From the NCBI RefSeq assembly GCF_015207875.1, contig NZ_JADEVZ010000012.1:24403-88402 (forward strand): a stretch of DNA of 64,000 nucleotides, read 5' to 3'. The DNA is from Dolichospermum sp. LEGE 00240. GTDB taxonomy: Bacteria; Cyanobacteriota; Cyanobacteriia; Cyanobacteriales; Nostocaceae. Positions 44,448 through 53,551 of the stretch are shown one piece after another; position 1 is the first letter of the stretch, and each line of letters begins with the position of its first letter. A program made the translations under genes and the position numbers. The notes beneath the pieces were generated by a model that saw nothing but the letters and a program-made list of their open reading frames with translations, did not search any database and had not been told where the DNA came from.

Positions 44448-46637
44448 ATGCTTCAGTACCCCCACCTAGAAAAAGCCTTAAAACATCACTTTGGTTATGA
44501 TCAATTTCGCCCTGGACAACGGCAAATTATCGAGGATGCGTTAGAAAATCGTGATTTAATGGTAGTCATGCCCACAGGTGGGGGGAAATCTCTGTGCTTT
44601 CAATTACCCGCACTTTTGAAACCCGGTTTAACTGTAGTAGTGTCACCATTAATTGCTTTAATGCAAGATCAAGTAGAAGCACTGCGAACTAATAATATTT
44701 CTGCCACATTTCTCAATAGTAGTCTCAACGCCTATAAAGTTCGCTCCCGAGAAGAAGCGATCATGAATGGTAAAATAAAATTACTTTATGTCGCCCCAGA
44801 ACGCCTTGTTAGTGACCGATTTCTCCCCCTTTTAGACGTAGTTAAGGAAAAAGTGGGGATTTCCACCTTTGCCATTGATGAAGCCCATTGTGTCTCAGAA
44901 TGGGGGCATGATTTCCGTCCAGAATATCGGCAATTAAGATTACTCCGCAAACGTTATCCTGATGTTCCTACAGTTGCGCTGACTGCTACTGCCACAGATA
45001 GAGTTAGGGCTGATATTATTGAACAATTAGGATTAAAACAACCCAGTATTCATATTGCTAGTTTTAACCGCCAAAATCTTTATTATGAAGTCCGTCCTAA
45101 AAGTAACCGCGCTTACGCCGAATTATTAGAAATAGTTAGAGAAAATGAAGGTTCAGGTATTATTTATTGTTTGACTCGTAAAAAAGTTGATGAACTGACG
45201 TTAAAACTCCAAAATGATAAGATTTCTGTTTTGCCTTATCATGCTGGTTTAAGTGATGAGGAAAGATCAAAGAATCAAACTCGGTTTATTCGGGATGATG
45301 TGCGAGTCATGGTAGCTACTGTTGCCTTTGGGATGGGGATTAATAAACCTGATGTGCGGTTTGTGGTGCATTCCGATTTACCCCGAAATTTGGAGAGTTA
45401 TTATCAAGAATCAGGACGAGCGGGCAGAGATAGTGAACCTTCTAAATGTACGTTATTTTTCAATTATGGTGATATTAAAACTATAGAATGGAGTATTAAT
45501 CAAAAAACCGATCCTCAAGAACAATTAATAGCTAAACAGCAACTAAGACAGGTAATTGATTATGCGGAAGGGACAGATTGTAGACGCACAATTCAATTAA
45601 GTTATTTTGGGGAAAGATTTCCCGGCAATTGCGGAAATTGTGATAATTGTCTTTATCCCAAACCTGTTCAAGATTGGACAATTGAAGCCATGAAATTTTT
45701 ATCTTGTGTGGCTAGGTGTAAAGAAAGATTTGGAATGCTGCATATTATTGATGTTTTGCGAGGTGGAAAAAATCAGAGAATTATTGTTAATAAACATGAT
45801 CAACTTTCTACCTATGGAATTGGCAAAGATAAAACAGTAGATGAATGGCGAATGTTATGTAGATCCTTATTACATCAAGGATTAATAGAACAAACGGCTG
45901 ATGGTTATTCAGTTTTAAAACTCAATGCTTTAAGCTGGGAAGTCATGCGAAAACAACGCCCAGTTTCCATTGCTGTTCCTACAGTCAAAAAGATGACTTG
46001 GGAAGAGGGAAGTGGCAAATCCGCAGATGTGGAAGTTCTCATGCAAAAATTGCGATCGCTTCGTAAACAACTCGCAGACGAACAAGCCGTACCACCCTAC
46101 GTTATCTTCCATGATTCTACCTTAAAATTAATGGCACAAAGCCAACCCAAAACCTTAGATGAATTTGGCAATCTCTCCGGCGTTGGTAGCCATAAATTAT
46201 CTCAGTATGGCGAAAGGTTCTTAGCAGAAATTCAGACTTATTGCCAACAACAAGGTTTGCCAGAAAAAACTATTAATCGAGTTAGTTCCTCACCTTATTC
46301 TCACTCACCATCTGGTACAGAATTAACTACATTAGAGTTATATAACCAAGGATTGAGTATTGAAGAAATCGCCCAAAAACGCAATATTCGCCCCACGACA
46401 ATTATCCGTCATCTCTCAGATTTAATTGAGAAGAAACAATCTTTAGACTTGAGTAAATTAGTCCCCCTAGAACGCCAAAAGAAAATATGGAATATCTTAG
46501 AAGTTGTTGGTGATATTTCACTCACGCCTATTCGGGAAAATTTAGGTGAAAGCTACAGTTTTGATGAAATTCGTTTAGTTAGAGCAAAATGGCGACGGGA
46601 AAAACAGAAATCTCCTAAAGATGATATTGACTTTTAG
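44448..46637 (+). CDS. recQ: ATP-dependent DNA helicase RecQ
   Basis: A superfamily 2 3'-5' helicase for recombination and repair. Motif 0 is YDQFRPGQRQII. Walker A is MPTGGGKSLCFQLP, DEAH is AIDEAHCVSEWGHDFRP, and motif VI is QESGRAGRD. The RQC zinc site is C-R-R..CGNCDNC (about residues 380-400). An HRDC domain (about 525-600, VPPYVIFHDSTLKLMA) and a C-terminal helix-turn-helix tail (LYNQGLSIEEIAQKRNI) follow. 729 aa fits long cyanobacterial RecQ. Confidence 0.96.
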   Translation: MLQYPHLEKALKHHFGYDQFRPGQRQIIEDALENRDLMVVMPTGGGKSLCFQLPALLKPGLTVVVSPLIALMQDQVEALRTNNISATFLNSSLNAYKVRSREEAIMNGKIKLLYVAPERLVSDRFLPLLDVVKEKVGISTFAIDEAHCVSEWGHDFRPEYRQLRLLRKRYPDVPTVALTATATDRVRADIIEQLGLKQPSIHIASFNRQNLYYEVRPKSNRAYAELLEIVRENEGSGIIYCLTRKKVDELTLKLQNDKISVLPYHAGLSDEERSKNQTRFIRDDVRVMVATVAFGMGINKPDVRFVVHSDLPRNLESYYQESGRAGRDSEPSKCTLFFNYGDIKTIEWSINQKTDPQEQLIAKQQLRQVIDYAEGTDCRRTIQLSYFGERFPGNCGNCDNCLYPKPVQDWTIEAMKFLSCVARCKERFGMLHIIDVLRGGKNQRIIVNKHDQLSTYGIGKDKTVDEWRMLCRSLLHQGLIEQTADGYSVLKLNALSWEVMRKQRPVSIAVPTVKKMTWEEGSGKSADVEVLMQKLRSLRKQLADEQAVPPYVIFHDSTLKLMAQSQPKTLDEFGNLSGVGSHKLSQYGERFLAEIQTYCQQQGLPEKTINRVSSSPYSHSPSGTELTTLELYNQGLSIEEIAQKRNIRPTTIIRHLSDLIEKKQSLDLSKLVPLERQKKIWNILEVVGDISLTPIRENLGESYSFDEIRLVRAKWRREKQKSPKDDIDF

Positions 46638-46732
46638 TTTTTAGCCGATAAAGCCAAAGATAGCAGCTTAGGTAAAACCAAACAAATAGCCGCATTTAAT
46701 AGTGTTAAAAATATACCATCCATTAAATTCAT
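46634..46732 (-). CDS. Small hydrophobic peptide (32 aa), paralogue of the next
   Basis: Reads MNLMDGIFLTLLNAAICLVL then PKLLSLALSAKN. It has one membrane helix ending in PKLLS. AAAAGGAG lies 7 bases before the ATG, a strong ribosome-binding site, and this supports expression. The stop codon overlaps the recQ stop on the other strand. The helix closely resembles the one at 46941-47177, so the two form a small family. I do not know its function. Confidence 0.55.
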   Translation of the reverse strand: MNLMDGIFLTLLNAAICLVLPKLLSLALSAKN

Positions 46733-46861
46733 AAATAACTCCTTTTTATAGCTACTGATGATCGAAACATCTTTATTTTGCCTGATAAACACTACATTTG
46801 AGCAACTTTGAATGTTTAAATATCTTTGATATTACATAAGTAAATTAAATAGAAATTCAGT

Positions 46862-46882
46862 AGGGGCGCAGGGCCTGCGCCC
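46862..46882. repeat. GC-rich hairpin, second copy
   Basis: GGGGCGCAGGGCCTGCGCCC, the same palindrome as at 41041-41064, here between two minus-strand small genes. Confidence 0.75.
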
Positions 46883-46940
46883 AAATGTAGGGAATACAGG
46901 GAATACGCCCCAATGCAGAGAGTACGCGCTAATTCCCTCC

Positions 46941-47177
46941 TTAATTAGGAGAACATTGATTACAGAAACGCGGACTAAATTTACAAAATTCACTACCAGT
47001 TAATGTGTAGGCTGTACAATAGGGAAAACTAGTGATTCCCATTTTCCCAGGTTGGTAATCAGAGACAATGGAAAGAGGTTGAGATTTTTGAGGTTTACGA
47101 ACCAAAATTATAGACAGCAGCTTGGGTAAAACTAAACAAGCTCCAGCATTGATGACGGTGAGCAGTAATACATCCAT
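46941..47177 (-). CDS. Small membrane protein with Cys-rich tail
   Basis: 78 aa. It begins MDVLLLTVINAGACLVLPKL followed by LSIIL, one membrane helix, then a basic linker. The tail has four cysteines (FPYCTAY, EFCKFSPRFCNQC), possibly metal-binding or disulphide-linked. The helix resembles that of the 32-aa gene at 46634-46732 (MDGIFLTLLNAAICLVLPKL). No known family comes to mind. The frame also opens at TTG 47180; ATG at 47177 is preferred. A GGGGAG lies further upstream. Confidence 0.55.
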   Translation of the reverse strand: MDVLLLTVINAGACLVLPKLLSIILVRKPQKSQPLSIVSDYQPGKMGITSFPYCTAYTLTGSEFCKFSPRFCNQCSPN

Positions 47178-47425
47178 CAAACCTATAGGGAATTACTCCC
47201 CGACGAAATTACATAGGAACATTCGGTTGGTCTTGCGGTTAGTCTTGCGGTTAGTCTTAAAATATATAGAAATATAATAAGACCTAACCATAGTATTTAG
47301 TTTATATAAAATCAGTTTAGCATAGATTTTTGTAGATGGAACGATAATAATTCAGTAATTGTGATCAATTAATGTGTAAACTAAATATTAAATAGCGTTA
47401 TTAATTGAATTTAACAGTAGTATTT

Positions 47426-49390
47426 ATGACCAAAAAACAATCTGCAACTTCTTTCCTCAACAACATTTCTGTACAAGAAAATCTGGCATTACAGAGTTTA
47501 GTAGATTACACAAATATTCAGTCATTACCGGAAATTTGGACTTTAGCAGCCAGAAAATTCGGTAATATCATTGCTCTACATAATCCTCACTCTAAACCAG
47601 AAGTAAAAATTACCTATAGTCAGTTGTTAGATCAAATTCAAAGATTTGCGGCTGGTTTACAGACTTTAGGTATTAATAGAAACAACAGTGAAACTCTTCC
47701 CTATGGTGAACGGGTTTCCCTGATTGCTGATAATAGTCCTCGCTGGTTTATTGCCGATCAAGGTATTATGACTGCTGGAGCGGTAAATGCAGTCCGTAGC
47801 GCCCAAGCAGACAAAGAAGAATTACTTTATATTATTTCCCATAGTGGTAGCACAGCTTTGGTAGTTGAGGATATCAAAACTCTCAATAAATTAGGGTCAG
47901 GACTTAATGAATTACCGATTAAACTTGTAGTTCTGCTTTCCGATGAAACACCACCCACAGAACTTAATTTTCAAGTGGTCAACTTTTCCCAATTATTAGA
48001 CATTGGTAGCGACCATACCTTACTAATAGCTCAACACAGCAGCGACACATTAGCAACCCTAATTTATACCTCTGGAACTACGGGAAAACCCAAAGGTGTG
48101 ATGCTATCTCACAAAAATTTACTGCACCAAGTTAGAAACTTGGGAACAGTAGTACAACCAGAGAAAGGAGATATCGTTCTGAGTATTTTGCCCACATGGC
48201 ATAGTTATGAACGCAGTGGTGAGTATTTTCTCCTTTCTCAAGGCTGTACCCAAATTTACACTAATTTGCGTTCTGTTAAAAATGATTTAAAGAAATTTAA
48301 ACCCAATTATATGATTGCTGTTCCTCGTTTATGGGAATCAATTTATGAAGGAGTGCAAAAACAATTCCGCGAACAACCAGCCAACAAACAAAGATTGGTC
48401 AAATTTTTACTAGATATGAGCCAGAAATATGTGGAAGCACGACGTATTTCCCAGGGATTGAGTTTAAATCACCTTCATACTTCAGTTATGAAACGTTCCC
48501 AATCCAAAATAGTAGAATTAGCTTTGTTACCACTCCATATACTAGGTGAAAAATTAGTTTATACTAAAGTGCGAGAAGCCACAGGTGGAAAAATTAAGCA
48601 CGTTATTAGTGGTGGTGGGGCGCTACCTGCATATATAGATAACTTTTTTGAAATTGTTGGTGTGGAAATTTTACAAGGTTATGGTTTAACAGAAACCTCA
48701 CCAGTAACTAATGCTCGTCGTCCTTGGCGAAATTTACGGGGTTCTTCGGGGCAACCAATTCCGGGTACGCAAGTAAAAATTGTCAATCCTGAGACTCGTA
48801 AACCTGTACCAGTGGGAGAACGGGGTTTAGTGCTGCTCAAGGGGCCACAAATCATGCAGGGCTATTATCAAAATCCCGAAGCTACAAAAAAAGTTATAGA
48901 TGGAGAAGGTTGGTTTGACAGTGGTGATTTGGGTTGGGTGACACCTGAAAATGACCTAGTATTAACAGGGAGAGCAAAAGATACCATTGTTTTAACCAAC
49001 GGGGAAAATATTGAACCTCAGCCCATAGAAGATGCTTGTTTGCGATCGCCCTACATTGACCAAATTATGTTAGTAGGACAAGATCAACGTAGCATTGGCG
49101 CTCTGATTGTTCCTAACCTAGAAGCCTTAGCCGCATGGAACCAATCTCAAAATCATACCGAAACGATTGACTTAGAGAGTAGAACAGTCCAGGATTTGTT
49201 TCGTCAAGAATTAAATCGGGAAGTCCAAAACCGTCCCAGCTATCGAGCCGATGATCGTATTGGAGCATTTAAACTCATTGAGGAACAATTCTCAATTGAA
49301 AATGGACTCATGACACAAACTCTGAAAATCCGTCGTCACGTTGTCATGGAACGATATTGCGATATTATTGACAAGATGTTTGCTAAATAA
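47426..49390 (+). CDS. aas: Acyl-ACP synthetase / long-chain acyl ligase (Aas type)
   Basis: An ANL-superfamily adenylating enzyme. In cyanobacteria the single member of this kind reactivates free fatty acids to acyl-ACP. Motifs are TLIYTSGTTGKPKGVMLSHKN (P-loop), LPTWHSYERSGEY, GYGLTETSPV (A5), DSGDLGW and LTGRAKDTIVLTNGENIEPQPIE (hinge region). The C-terminal Lys motif is in LMTQTLKIRRHVV. The frame opens with TTG at 47405; ATG at 47426 gives MTKKQSATSF, 654 aa. A minisatellite lies 24 bases downstream. Confidence 0.93.
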   Translation: MTKKQSATSFLNNISVQENLALQSLVDYTNIQSLPEIWTLAARKFGNIIALHNPHSKPEVKITYSQLLDQIQRFAAGLQTLGINRNNSETLPYGERVSLIADNSPRWFIADQGIMTAGAVNAVRSAQADKEELLYIISHSGSTALVVEDIKTLNKLGSGLNELPIKLVVLLSDETPPTELNFQVVNFSQLLDIGSDHTLLIAQHSSDTLATLIYTSGTTGKPKGVMLSHKNLLHQVRNLGTVVQPEKGDIVLSILPTWHSYERSGEYFLLSQGCTQIYTNLRSVKNDLKKFKPNYMIAVPRLWESIYEGVQKQFREQPANKQRLVKFLLDMSQKYVEARRISQGLSLNHLHTSVMKRSQSKIVELALLPLHILGEKLVYTKVREATGGKIKHVISGGGALPAYIDNFFEIVGVEILQGYGLTETSPVTNARRPWRNLRGSSGQPIPGTQVKIVNPETRKPVPVGERGLVLLKGPQIMQGYYQNPEATKKVIDGEGWFDSGDLGWVTPENDLVLTGRAKDTIVLTNGENIEPQPIEDACLRSPYIDQIMLVGQDQRSIGALIVPNLEALAAWNQSQNHTETIDLESRTVQDLFRQELNREVQNRPSYRADDRIGAFKLIEEQFSIENGLMTQTLKIRRHVVMERYCDIIDKMFAK

Positions 49391-49414
49391 TTTCCTAATT
49401 TCCCCCTAAATCTT

Positions 49415-49576
49415 GGGCGCGGAAACCACTCATTGGGCGCGGAAACCACTCATTGGGCGCGGAAACCACTCATTGGGCGCGGAAACCACTCATTGGGCGC
49501 GGAAACCACTCATTGGGCGGGGAAACCACTCATTGGGCGGGGAAACCACTCATTGGGCGGGGAAACCCCGCCCCTA
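49415..49576. repeat. Minisatellite, 20-bp unit GGGCGCGGAAACCACTCATT
   Basis: Five GGGCGC units, then GGGCGG units at 49515 and 49535. The last unit, at 49555, finishes as the hairpin GGGCGGGGAAACCCCGCCCC plus TAC. It lies directly before ylqD, and the ylqD frame is open through the array. Confidence 0.95.
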
Positions 49577-49626
49577 CTGACTCCTCACAACACTACAAAC
49601 TATTTAAGAGTGAACGTACAAATTTT

Positions 49627-50076
49627 ATGGATGTCTCCAACCCTCAATTGCTTTTAAAACGCCCAATTAATGTCAAAGCCATAGTTACTAGTCTCTGGAA
49701 AGAGGAAGTACATCAGCAACTCCAAGCTCAGATTAATCAAGTTGACCAACAACTACAACAACTAGACGTTGAAGGACAAAGAGCAATTAGCGCCATTCAA
49801 AAGCAAAGTGTTCAACCACCAGGACCCCAAACACTCCAACAAATTGACAATATTCAACTGCAAGTTAATCAAAAGAAAAGTGAACTCCTAGAGCAGAAAA
49901 ACCAAATGCTGCAAAACCTCCAGCAAGTACAATTGTTGGAATTAGATCAAGAAGTCAACCAATTTCAAATGGAAAGCTTTTTCCGCATCGAACTGGGTGA
50001 TAATTTGATTAGTAAAATGCAGGTGGAAGTTGTCCTGCGTGATGGCATTGTTGAAGAAATTCGCGGAGATATCTAA
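49627..50076 (+). CDS. YlqD family protein
   Basis: A coiled-coil protein of the YlqD family, function unknown. It reads MDVSNPQLLLKRPINVKAIV, then a long Gln-rich helix (about residues 25-105: QQLQAQINQVDQQLQQLDVE...). A C-terminal beta part follows, IELGDNLISKMQVEVVLRDGIVEEIRGDI. ATG at 49627 fits the family. The open frame upstream is only the translated minisatellite. 149 aa. No signal peptide. Confidence 0.85.
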   Translation: MDVSNPQLLLKRPINVKAIVTSLWKEEVHQQLQAQINQVDQQLQQLDVEGQRAISAIQKQSVQPPGPQTLQQIDNIQLQVNQKKSELLEQKNQMLQNLQQVQLLELDQEVNQFQMESFFRIELGDNLISKMQVEVVLRDGIVEEIRGDI

Positions 50077-50086
50077 ACAACTTAAT

Positions 50087-50117
50087 CCTCGACTTCTTGG
50101 AGAAGTCGGGGATATTT
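50087..50117. repeat. Hairpin repeat, GACTTCTT family (possible ylqD terminator)
   Basis: ATCCTCGACTTCTTGGAGAAGTCGGGGATA folds with one mismatch and is followed by TTTCTT, 10 bases behind ylqD. Confidence 0.7.
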
Positions 50118-50279
50118 CTTGAAGCAGGGGAAGCGATCGCTTGTTTGATAAATAAATGACTATATTGAATCTCTAAAAGATAAATATTACTAATAATAGC
50201 TAAAAACCGAAATTTTTGATACACTAACCAGGTTATAATCAATTGGATAGTTTGGCTTTGTTCCTGCTAATTAATCTTA

Positions 50280-50547
50280 TAGGGCTTACGCATTGACAAA
50301 GGTTTCTAAATATGTAATGTAGATTTTATCTCTTGTAGGGTGCGTCAGACCCAATAATTTGGTAAAAAACAGATTTCCTCTATCTGACGCACCCTACTCA
50401 ATAAGTTCGTCAGACCCAATAATTTGGTAAAAAACAGATTTCCTCTATCTGACGCACCCTACTCAATAAGTTATTCTCAAAGCCGAAAACGATGCAATTT
50501 CGTTCATTAATATGATCGTAAGTTTGTACAGTGCATAAGTCCTATCT
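50280..50547. mobile_element. Possible MITE with internal inverted and tandem repeats
   Basis: The ends TAGGGCTTACGCATTGACA (from about 50280) and TGTACAGTGCATAAGTCCTA (to about 50545) are imperfect inverted repeats. The same end sequence recurs alone at about 2604 and 9327. Inside, 50335-50463 holds a nested element with perfect 15-bp inverted ends GTAGGGTGCGTCAGA, tandemly duplicated with a 66-bp period. No coding sequence. The rest of the spacer up to 50726 is AT-rich. Confidence 0.6.
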
Positions 50548-50726
50548 TACTATCAAGTTTTCGACTATTTTTCAACAAAGTTACATCAGCCTACCGATAC
50601 CGCTATAACGGTTATCTTTAATTTCTAATACAATTTAGGGCGTATCACCTACGCTACTACAGAGTTTATAATTTACTGACTCTATTTCACTCAAGTGCAT
50701 ACCGCTATATACCGTAAACAAACATC

Positions 50727-51503
50727 ATGAACATGAAGAACATTAGAAAAAGCATTAATTTCTTCTTTTTCTCTTTAGTCAGGAATTTTATCAAATTTTT
50801 CCGTCGGGTTAAATTAATAGGAATCTCATTTAAGAGTAGTGATCTGACTGGTCTATTACCAATCATCGGTTATGCTCTTGTGATTATGTCATTCATAGAC
50901 TTTATCTATGTTGCTTCCCAGTTTCAACTGCAAAACTTTGAAAGTCAACTTAATTTCATTAGAGCATTCACTGAACACAGTTGGGTTTTTTTGATTGGTT
51001 TGGGGTTTATTTTTACTCGTTATTTTAGTGAAAATCAATATGACATCCGCTTTCCAGAAATTATTTTTCAAAAAATTATTCGCTGGATAATCCTATTGAT
51101 GGGAGTCGCATTTTTCCTGGCAATTCCCCTGGTTTTTGTAAATACAGGACGTTTATTAAAATCAGTAAATAATCAGATTATCGAACAGCAAAAGAGCAAT
51201 ATTGAACAAATAGCTCAAATAGAAACGAGTCTCAATTCTGGAGTTACTACAGCACAACTTAAGCTTATTGGTAAGAATATCAACCTGAGTCCAAAGGAAT
51301 TAAATTTACCAGATCCTCAGATCAAAGATTCAATTAAACGAAACTTAATCATTGCCAAAAGAAGAATTTCCGAAGCAACTGACCAAGCCAAGGAACAGCA
51401 ATCTAAGAGTATATGGAAAAATAGTTATAGAACAATTATTGCTCTCTTTATTCTTAGTTTTACCTTTGTGTTTGTTTGGTTCAAAATAGGTCAGGCCTTT
51501 TAG
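50727..51503 (+). CDS. HpsJ-family membrane protein
   Basis: 258 aa. A basic N-terminus is followed by membrane segments at about 40-65, 82-100 and 118-140. Then comes a periplasmic or cytosolic helical region of about 90 residues (RLLKSVNNQIIEQQKSNIEQ, KELNLPDPQIKDSIKRN) and a final membrane helix. This layout matches HpsJ proteins, which accompany cyanoexosortases and are named after a hormogonium polysaccharide locus. The exosortase gene starts 2 bases after its stop, so they are one operon. Confidence 0.78.
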   Translation: MNMKNIRKSINFFFFSLVRNFIKFFRRVKLIGISFKSSDLTGLLPIIGYALVIMSFIDFIYVASQFQLQNFESQLNFIRAFTEHSWVFLIGLGFIFTRYFSENQYDIRFPEIIFQKIIRWIILLMGVAFFLAIPLVFVNTGRLLKSVNNQIIEQQKSNIEQIAQIETSLNSGVTTAQLKLIGKNINLSPKELNLPDPQIKDSIKRNLIIAKRRISEATDQAKEQQSKSIWKNSYRTIIALFILSFTFVFVWFKIGQAF

Positions 51504-51504
51504 A

Positions 51505-53127
51505 ATGTTACAGATAATGTTAGCAATTAAACGTAAAATGGGAAGATTCAGGAAAGTTAAACTTGATCATACTTTCCTACTCCTATTCATCTTTGGGTTG
51601 ATTTCTGCAATTAACTTAACACTCTACTCGCTAGTTGACAAAGATGTTCAAAACTGGTCATACCTGCTGTTGCTATATGCAAGTATTTTATTTAACATTT
51701 ACGATAGACGCAATCACATTGCTTTTGTCAGCAAGTTTCCTGATAATTTCATTGGTTTTTGCCTAGTTATTATTCCTTACATCAAGGCGGGTTTTTTAGT
51801 TGAAGCAATCTGGGTTTCCTGGTATTTTATTGCCCTGATTAGTGCTACTGGTTTAGCCTTATTAGCATCAGGATTTCCAGGAATTAAACAATTCCAGAAA
51901 GAATTAGCAATTATTGTCATCTTTCCCACTTTCATATTTATCTTTATTAGATTATTGTCGGCATTGTTGAGTCGGTTTCCTGTTACACTTATCTCTGCGA
52001 AAATAACCTCTTTTGTTTTATGGTACTTGGGATTTGATTCCGTGAATCAGGGGACTATAGTTTATGTTAATGGTGGCGCGATTGATATATATGATGGATG
52101 TACTGGGATATCACTCCTGCTCATGCTATTAAGAGTTTCCATCACGCTAGTCATTCTTTTTCCCTTTTTACTGAAAAATATTTATTTGCCTTTTATCCTT
52201 TCGTTCCTTATTAGTGGGGTTTTTTCCATTGGCCGATTAATAATTATGGCATTGGTGGTGACAGATAAACCTGCATTTCATTATTGGCATGGAGATGAAG
52301 GTGGTAATATCTTTGCTGTACTTTCGTTCCTATGTTTTGGAGCGATAATTTTGTTACTATCACCCAATAATCAAATTCCATTATCACCGTCAAACGTCAC
52401 CTCTCGCAAATCCCAGCCAGTGTCATATTCAAATGTAATTGTAACTATTAGTTTGATCATCATTTTATTTAATTTTTGGTTTTATTACAGCGCGAAGTTG
52501 GGTCAAATTGCTACCTATAGTTTTCCCCACCAAATACCTCTCCCCGGTTGGCAATTAACGGCTAGTGAACCTGTTTCTATACCGCAAAAGGAGCAAAATC
52601 TCCCACAACAGACTAGAGATATGGAAGCTTATCAGATGGAAGCCGATCTTAGGGAGGATATCCTATCAGGACAAATTTATCATTACCGAAAAACCGGGCA
52701 GGATTTAACTGTCAATTTTTACTACATCCCCTCTAGTTCTAGTTTAGGCAATATTCAATCTTACTACAAGTCGTTGGCTTTTTTGCCAGATTTACCTAAG
52801 CTGATAGAGCCTCTGGAAAAGATTAACCCTAAAGGTTATCATTTACAGTTCTCCTCTGGAGGAAAAAACTATTTGACAGCCTGCATTAATTCCATGGGAA
52901 AAAGTACGGCGACAGTGAGTCAATTCATTGCCTATTTTTATCGTCCTTATCTAAATCCCTCTCAATGGTTGAATCTCTTCAACGGTAAACAGACTCTCCG
53001 TGACAAACGCTGTGTCTGGGGGCAACTCTCCTTGTCCAAAGCTGATGGTAGTGAGGCTGAATTGGAGGCTGTTTGGCAGGCTTTATTGTCTTATTGGCAG
53101 GGTAATTTCCCGAAGTTGAAAAACTAA
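51505..53127 (+). CDS. Cyanoexosortase with fused EpsI-like domain
   Basis: A multi-helix transpeptidase-like protease that should process C-terminal sorting signals during export. Eight or more membrane segments span about residues 20-290. The catalytic residues are visible: Cys in IYDGCTGISLL (about 199), Arg in SIGRLIIMAL (about 244), and His in FHYWHGDEGG (about 262). From about residue 340, after one more helix, comes a periplasmic domain of the exosortase-associated EpsI type (LPGWQLTASEP, YHYRKTGQDLTVNFYYI, FIAYFYRPYL). Exosortase and EpsI are often separate proteins; here they are one 540-aa chain. The stop codon lies at a MITE boundary. Confidence 0.85.
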   Translation: MLQIMLAIKRKMGRFRKVKLDHTFLLLFIFGLISAINLTLYSLVDKDVQNWSYLLLLYASILFNIYDRRNHIAFVSKFPDNFIGFCLVIIPYIKAGFLVEAIWVSWYFIALISATGLALLASGFPGIKQFQKELAIIVIFPTFIFIFIRLLSALLSRFPVTLISAKITSFVLWYLGFDSVNQGTIVYVNGGAIDIYDGCTGISLLLMLLRVSITLVILFPFLLKNIYLPFILSFLISGVFSIGRLIIMALVVTDKPAFHYWHGDEGGNIFAVLSFLCFGAIILLLSPNNQIPLSPSNVTSRKSQPVSYSNVIVTISLIIILFNFWFYYSAKLGQIATYSFPHQIPLPGWQLTASEPVSIPQKEQNLPQQTRDMEAYQMEADLREDILSGQIYHYRKTGQDLTVNFYYIPSSSSLGNIQSYYKSLAFLPDLPKLIEPLEKINPKGYHLQFSSGGKNYLTACINSMGKSTATVSQFIAYFYRPYLNPSQWLNLFNGKQTLRDKRCVWGQLSLSKADGSEAELEAVWQALLSYWQGNFPKLKN

Positions 53128-53471
53128 GTAGGTTGGCGTTGAAAATTGTCGTTATGGCAAGAGGCAAGAGGCAAGAGGCAAGAGGCAAGAGGCAAGAGGC
53201 AAGAGGCAAGAGGCAAGAGGCAAGAGGCAAGAGGCAAGAGTGAAGAGGCAAAAGTGAAGAGGCAAAAGTGAAGAGGCAAAAGTGAAGAGGCAAAAGTGAA
53301 GAGGCAAAAGTGAAGAGTGAAGAGGCAAGAGTGAAGAGGCAAGAGTGAAGAGTGAAGAGGCAAGAGTGAAGAGGCAAGAGTGAAGAGGCAAGAGTGAAGA
53401 GGCAAGAGTGAAGAGAGTTTGGGAGATTTTACGTTTCTTTACACAGTTTGGTTTTATTGTGTTCACCTACT
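53127..53471 (+). mobile_element. AGTAGGT-type MITE, expanded copy (345 bp)
   Basis: Left end AGTAGGTTGGCGTTGAAAAT after TA (53125-53126). Right end TTGTGTTCACCTACT before TA (53472-53473). The interior is a 251-bp heptamer array (53161-53411): eleven GAGGCAA units, then alternating GAGGCAA, GAGTGAA and AAGTGAA. Other copies of the family are 105-120 bp, so this one grew by repeat expansion. Long open frames on its minus strand are artefacts of the heptamers. Confidence 0.9.
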
Positions 53472-53522
53472 TAGACAAAAAGATTTACTCCCATACAAAC
53501 GCCAAAATAGAGTATTAGGGGG

Positions 53523-53551
53523 TTGACAAATGATTTTGGATTTGTTATCAT
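53523..53551 (+). promoter_or_regulatory. Sigma70-type promoter upstream of the PDH E2 gene
   Basis: TTGACA (53523-53528), a 17-base spacer, and TATCAT (53546-53551). Transcription would begin near 53558 and give a leader of about 200 bases. AAAACCGC and GCGGTTGTGTTTT at 53613-53637 could form a hairpin with a U-rich side, hence an attenuator or the end of a short RNA. Confidence 0.6.

Noticed and set aside
49433..49627. Repeat-coded N-terminal extension of the YlqD protein (GAETTHWARKPLIGRGNHSL-type)
   Set aside because: YlqD proteins begin near MDVSNPQLLL. The open frame through the minisatellite is a consequence of the 20-bp unit lacking stops.
53124..53466. Three long overlapping minus-strand reading frames encoding LPLHSCLFT-type repeats
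   Set aside because: They are translations of the GAGGCAA heptamer array inside a MITE. A stop-free heptamer stays open in every phase, and no ribosome-binding site or family is seen.
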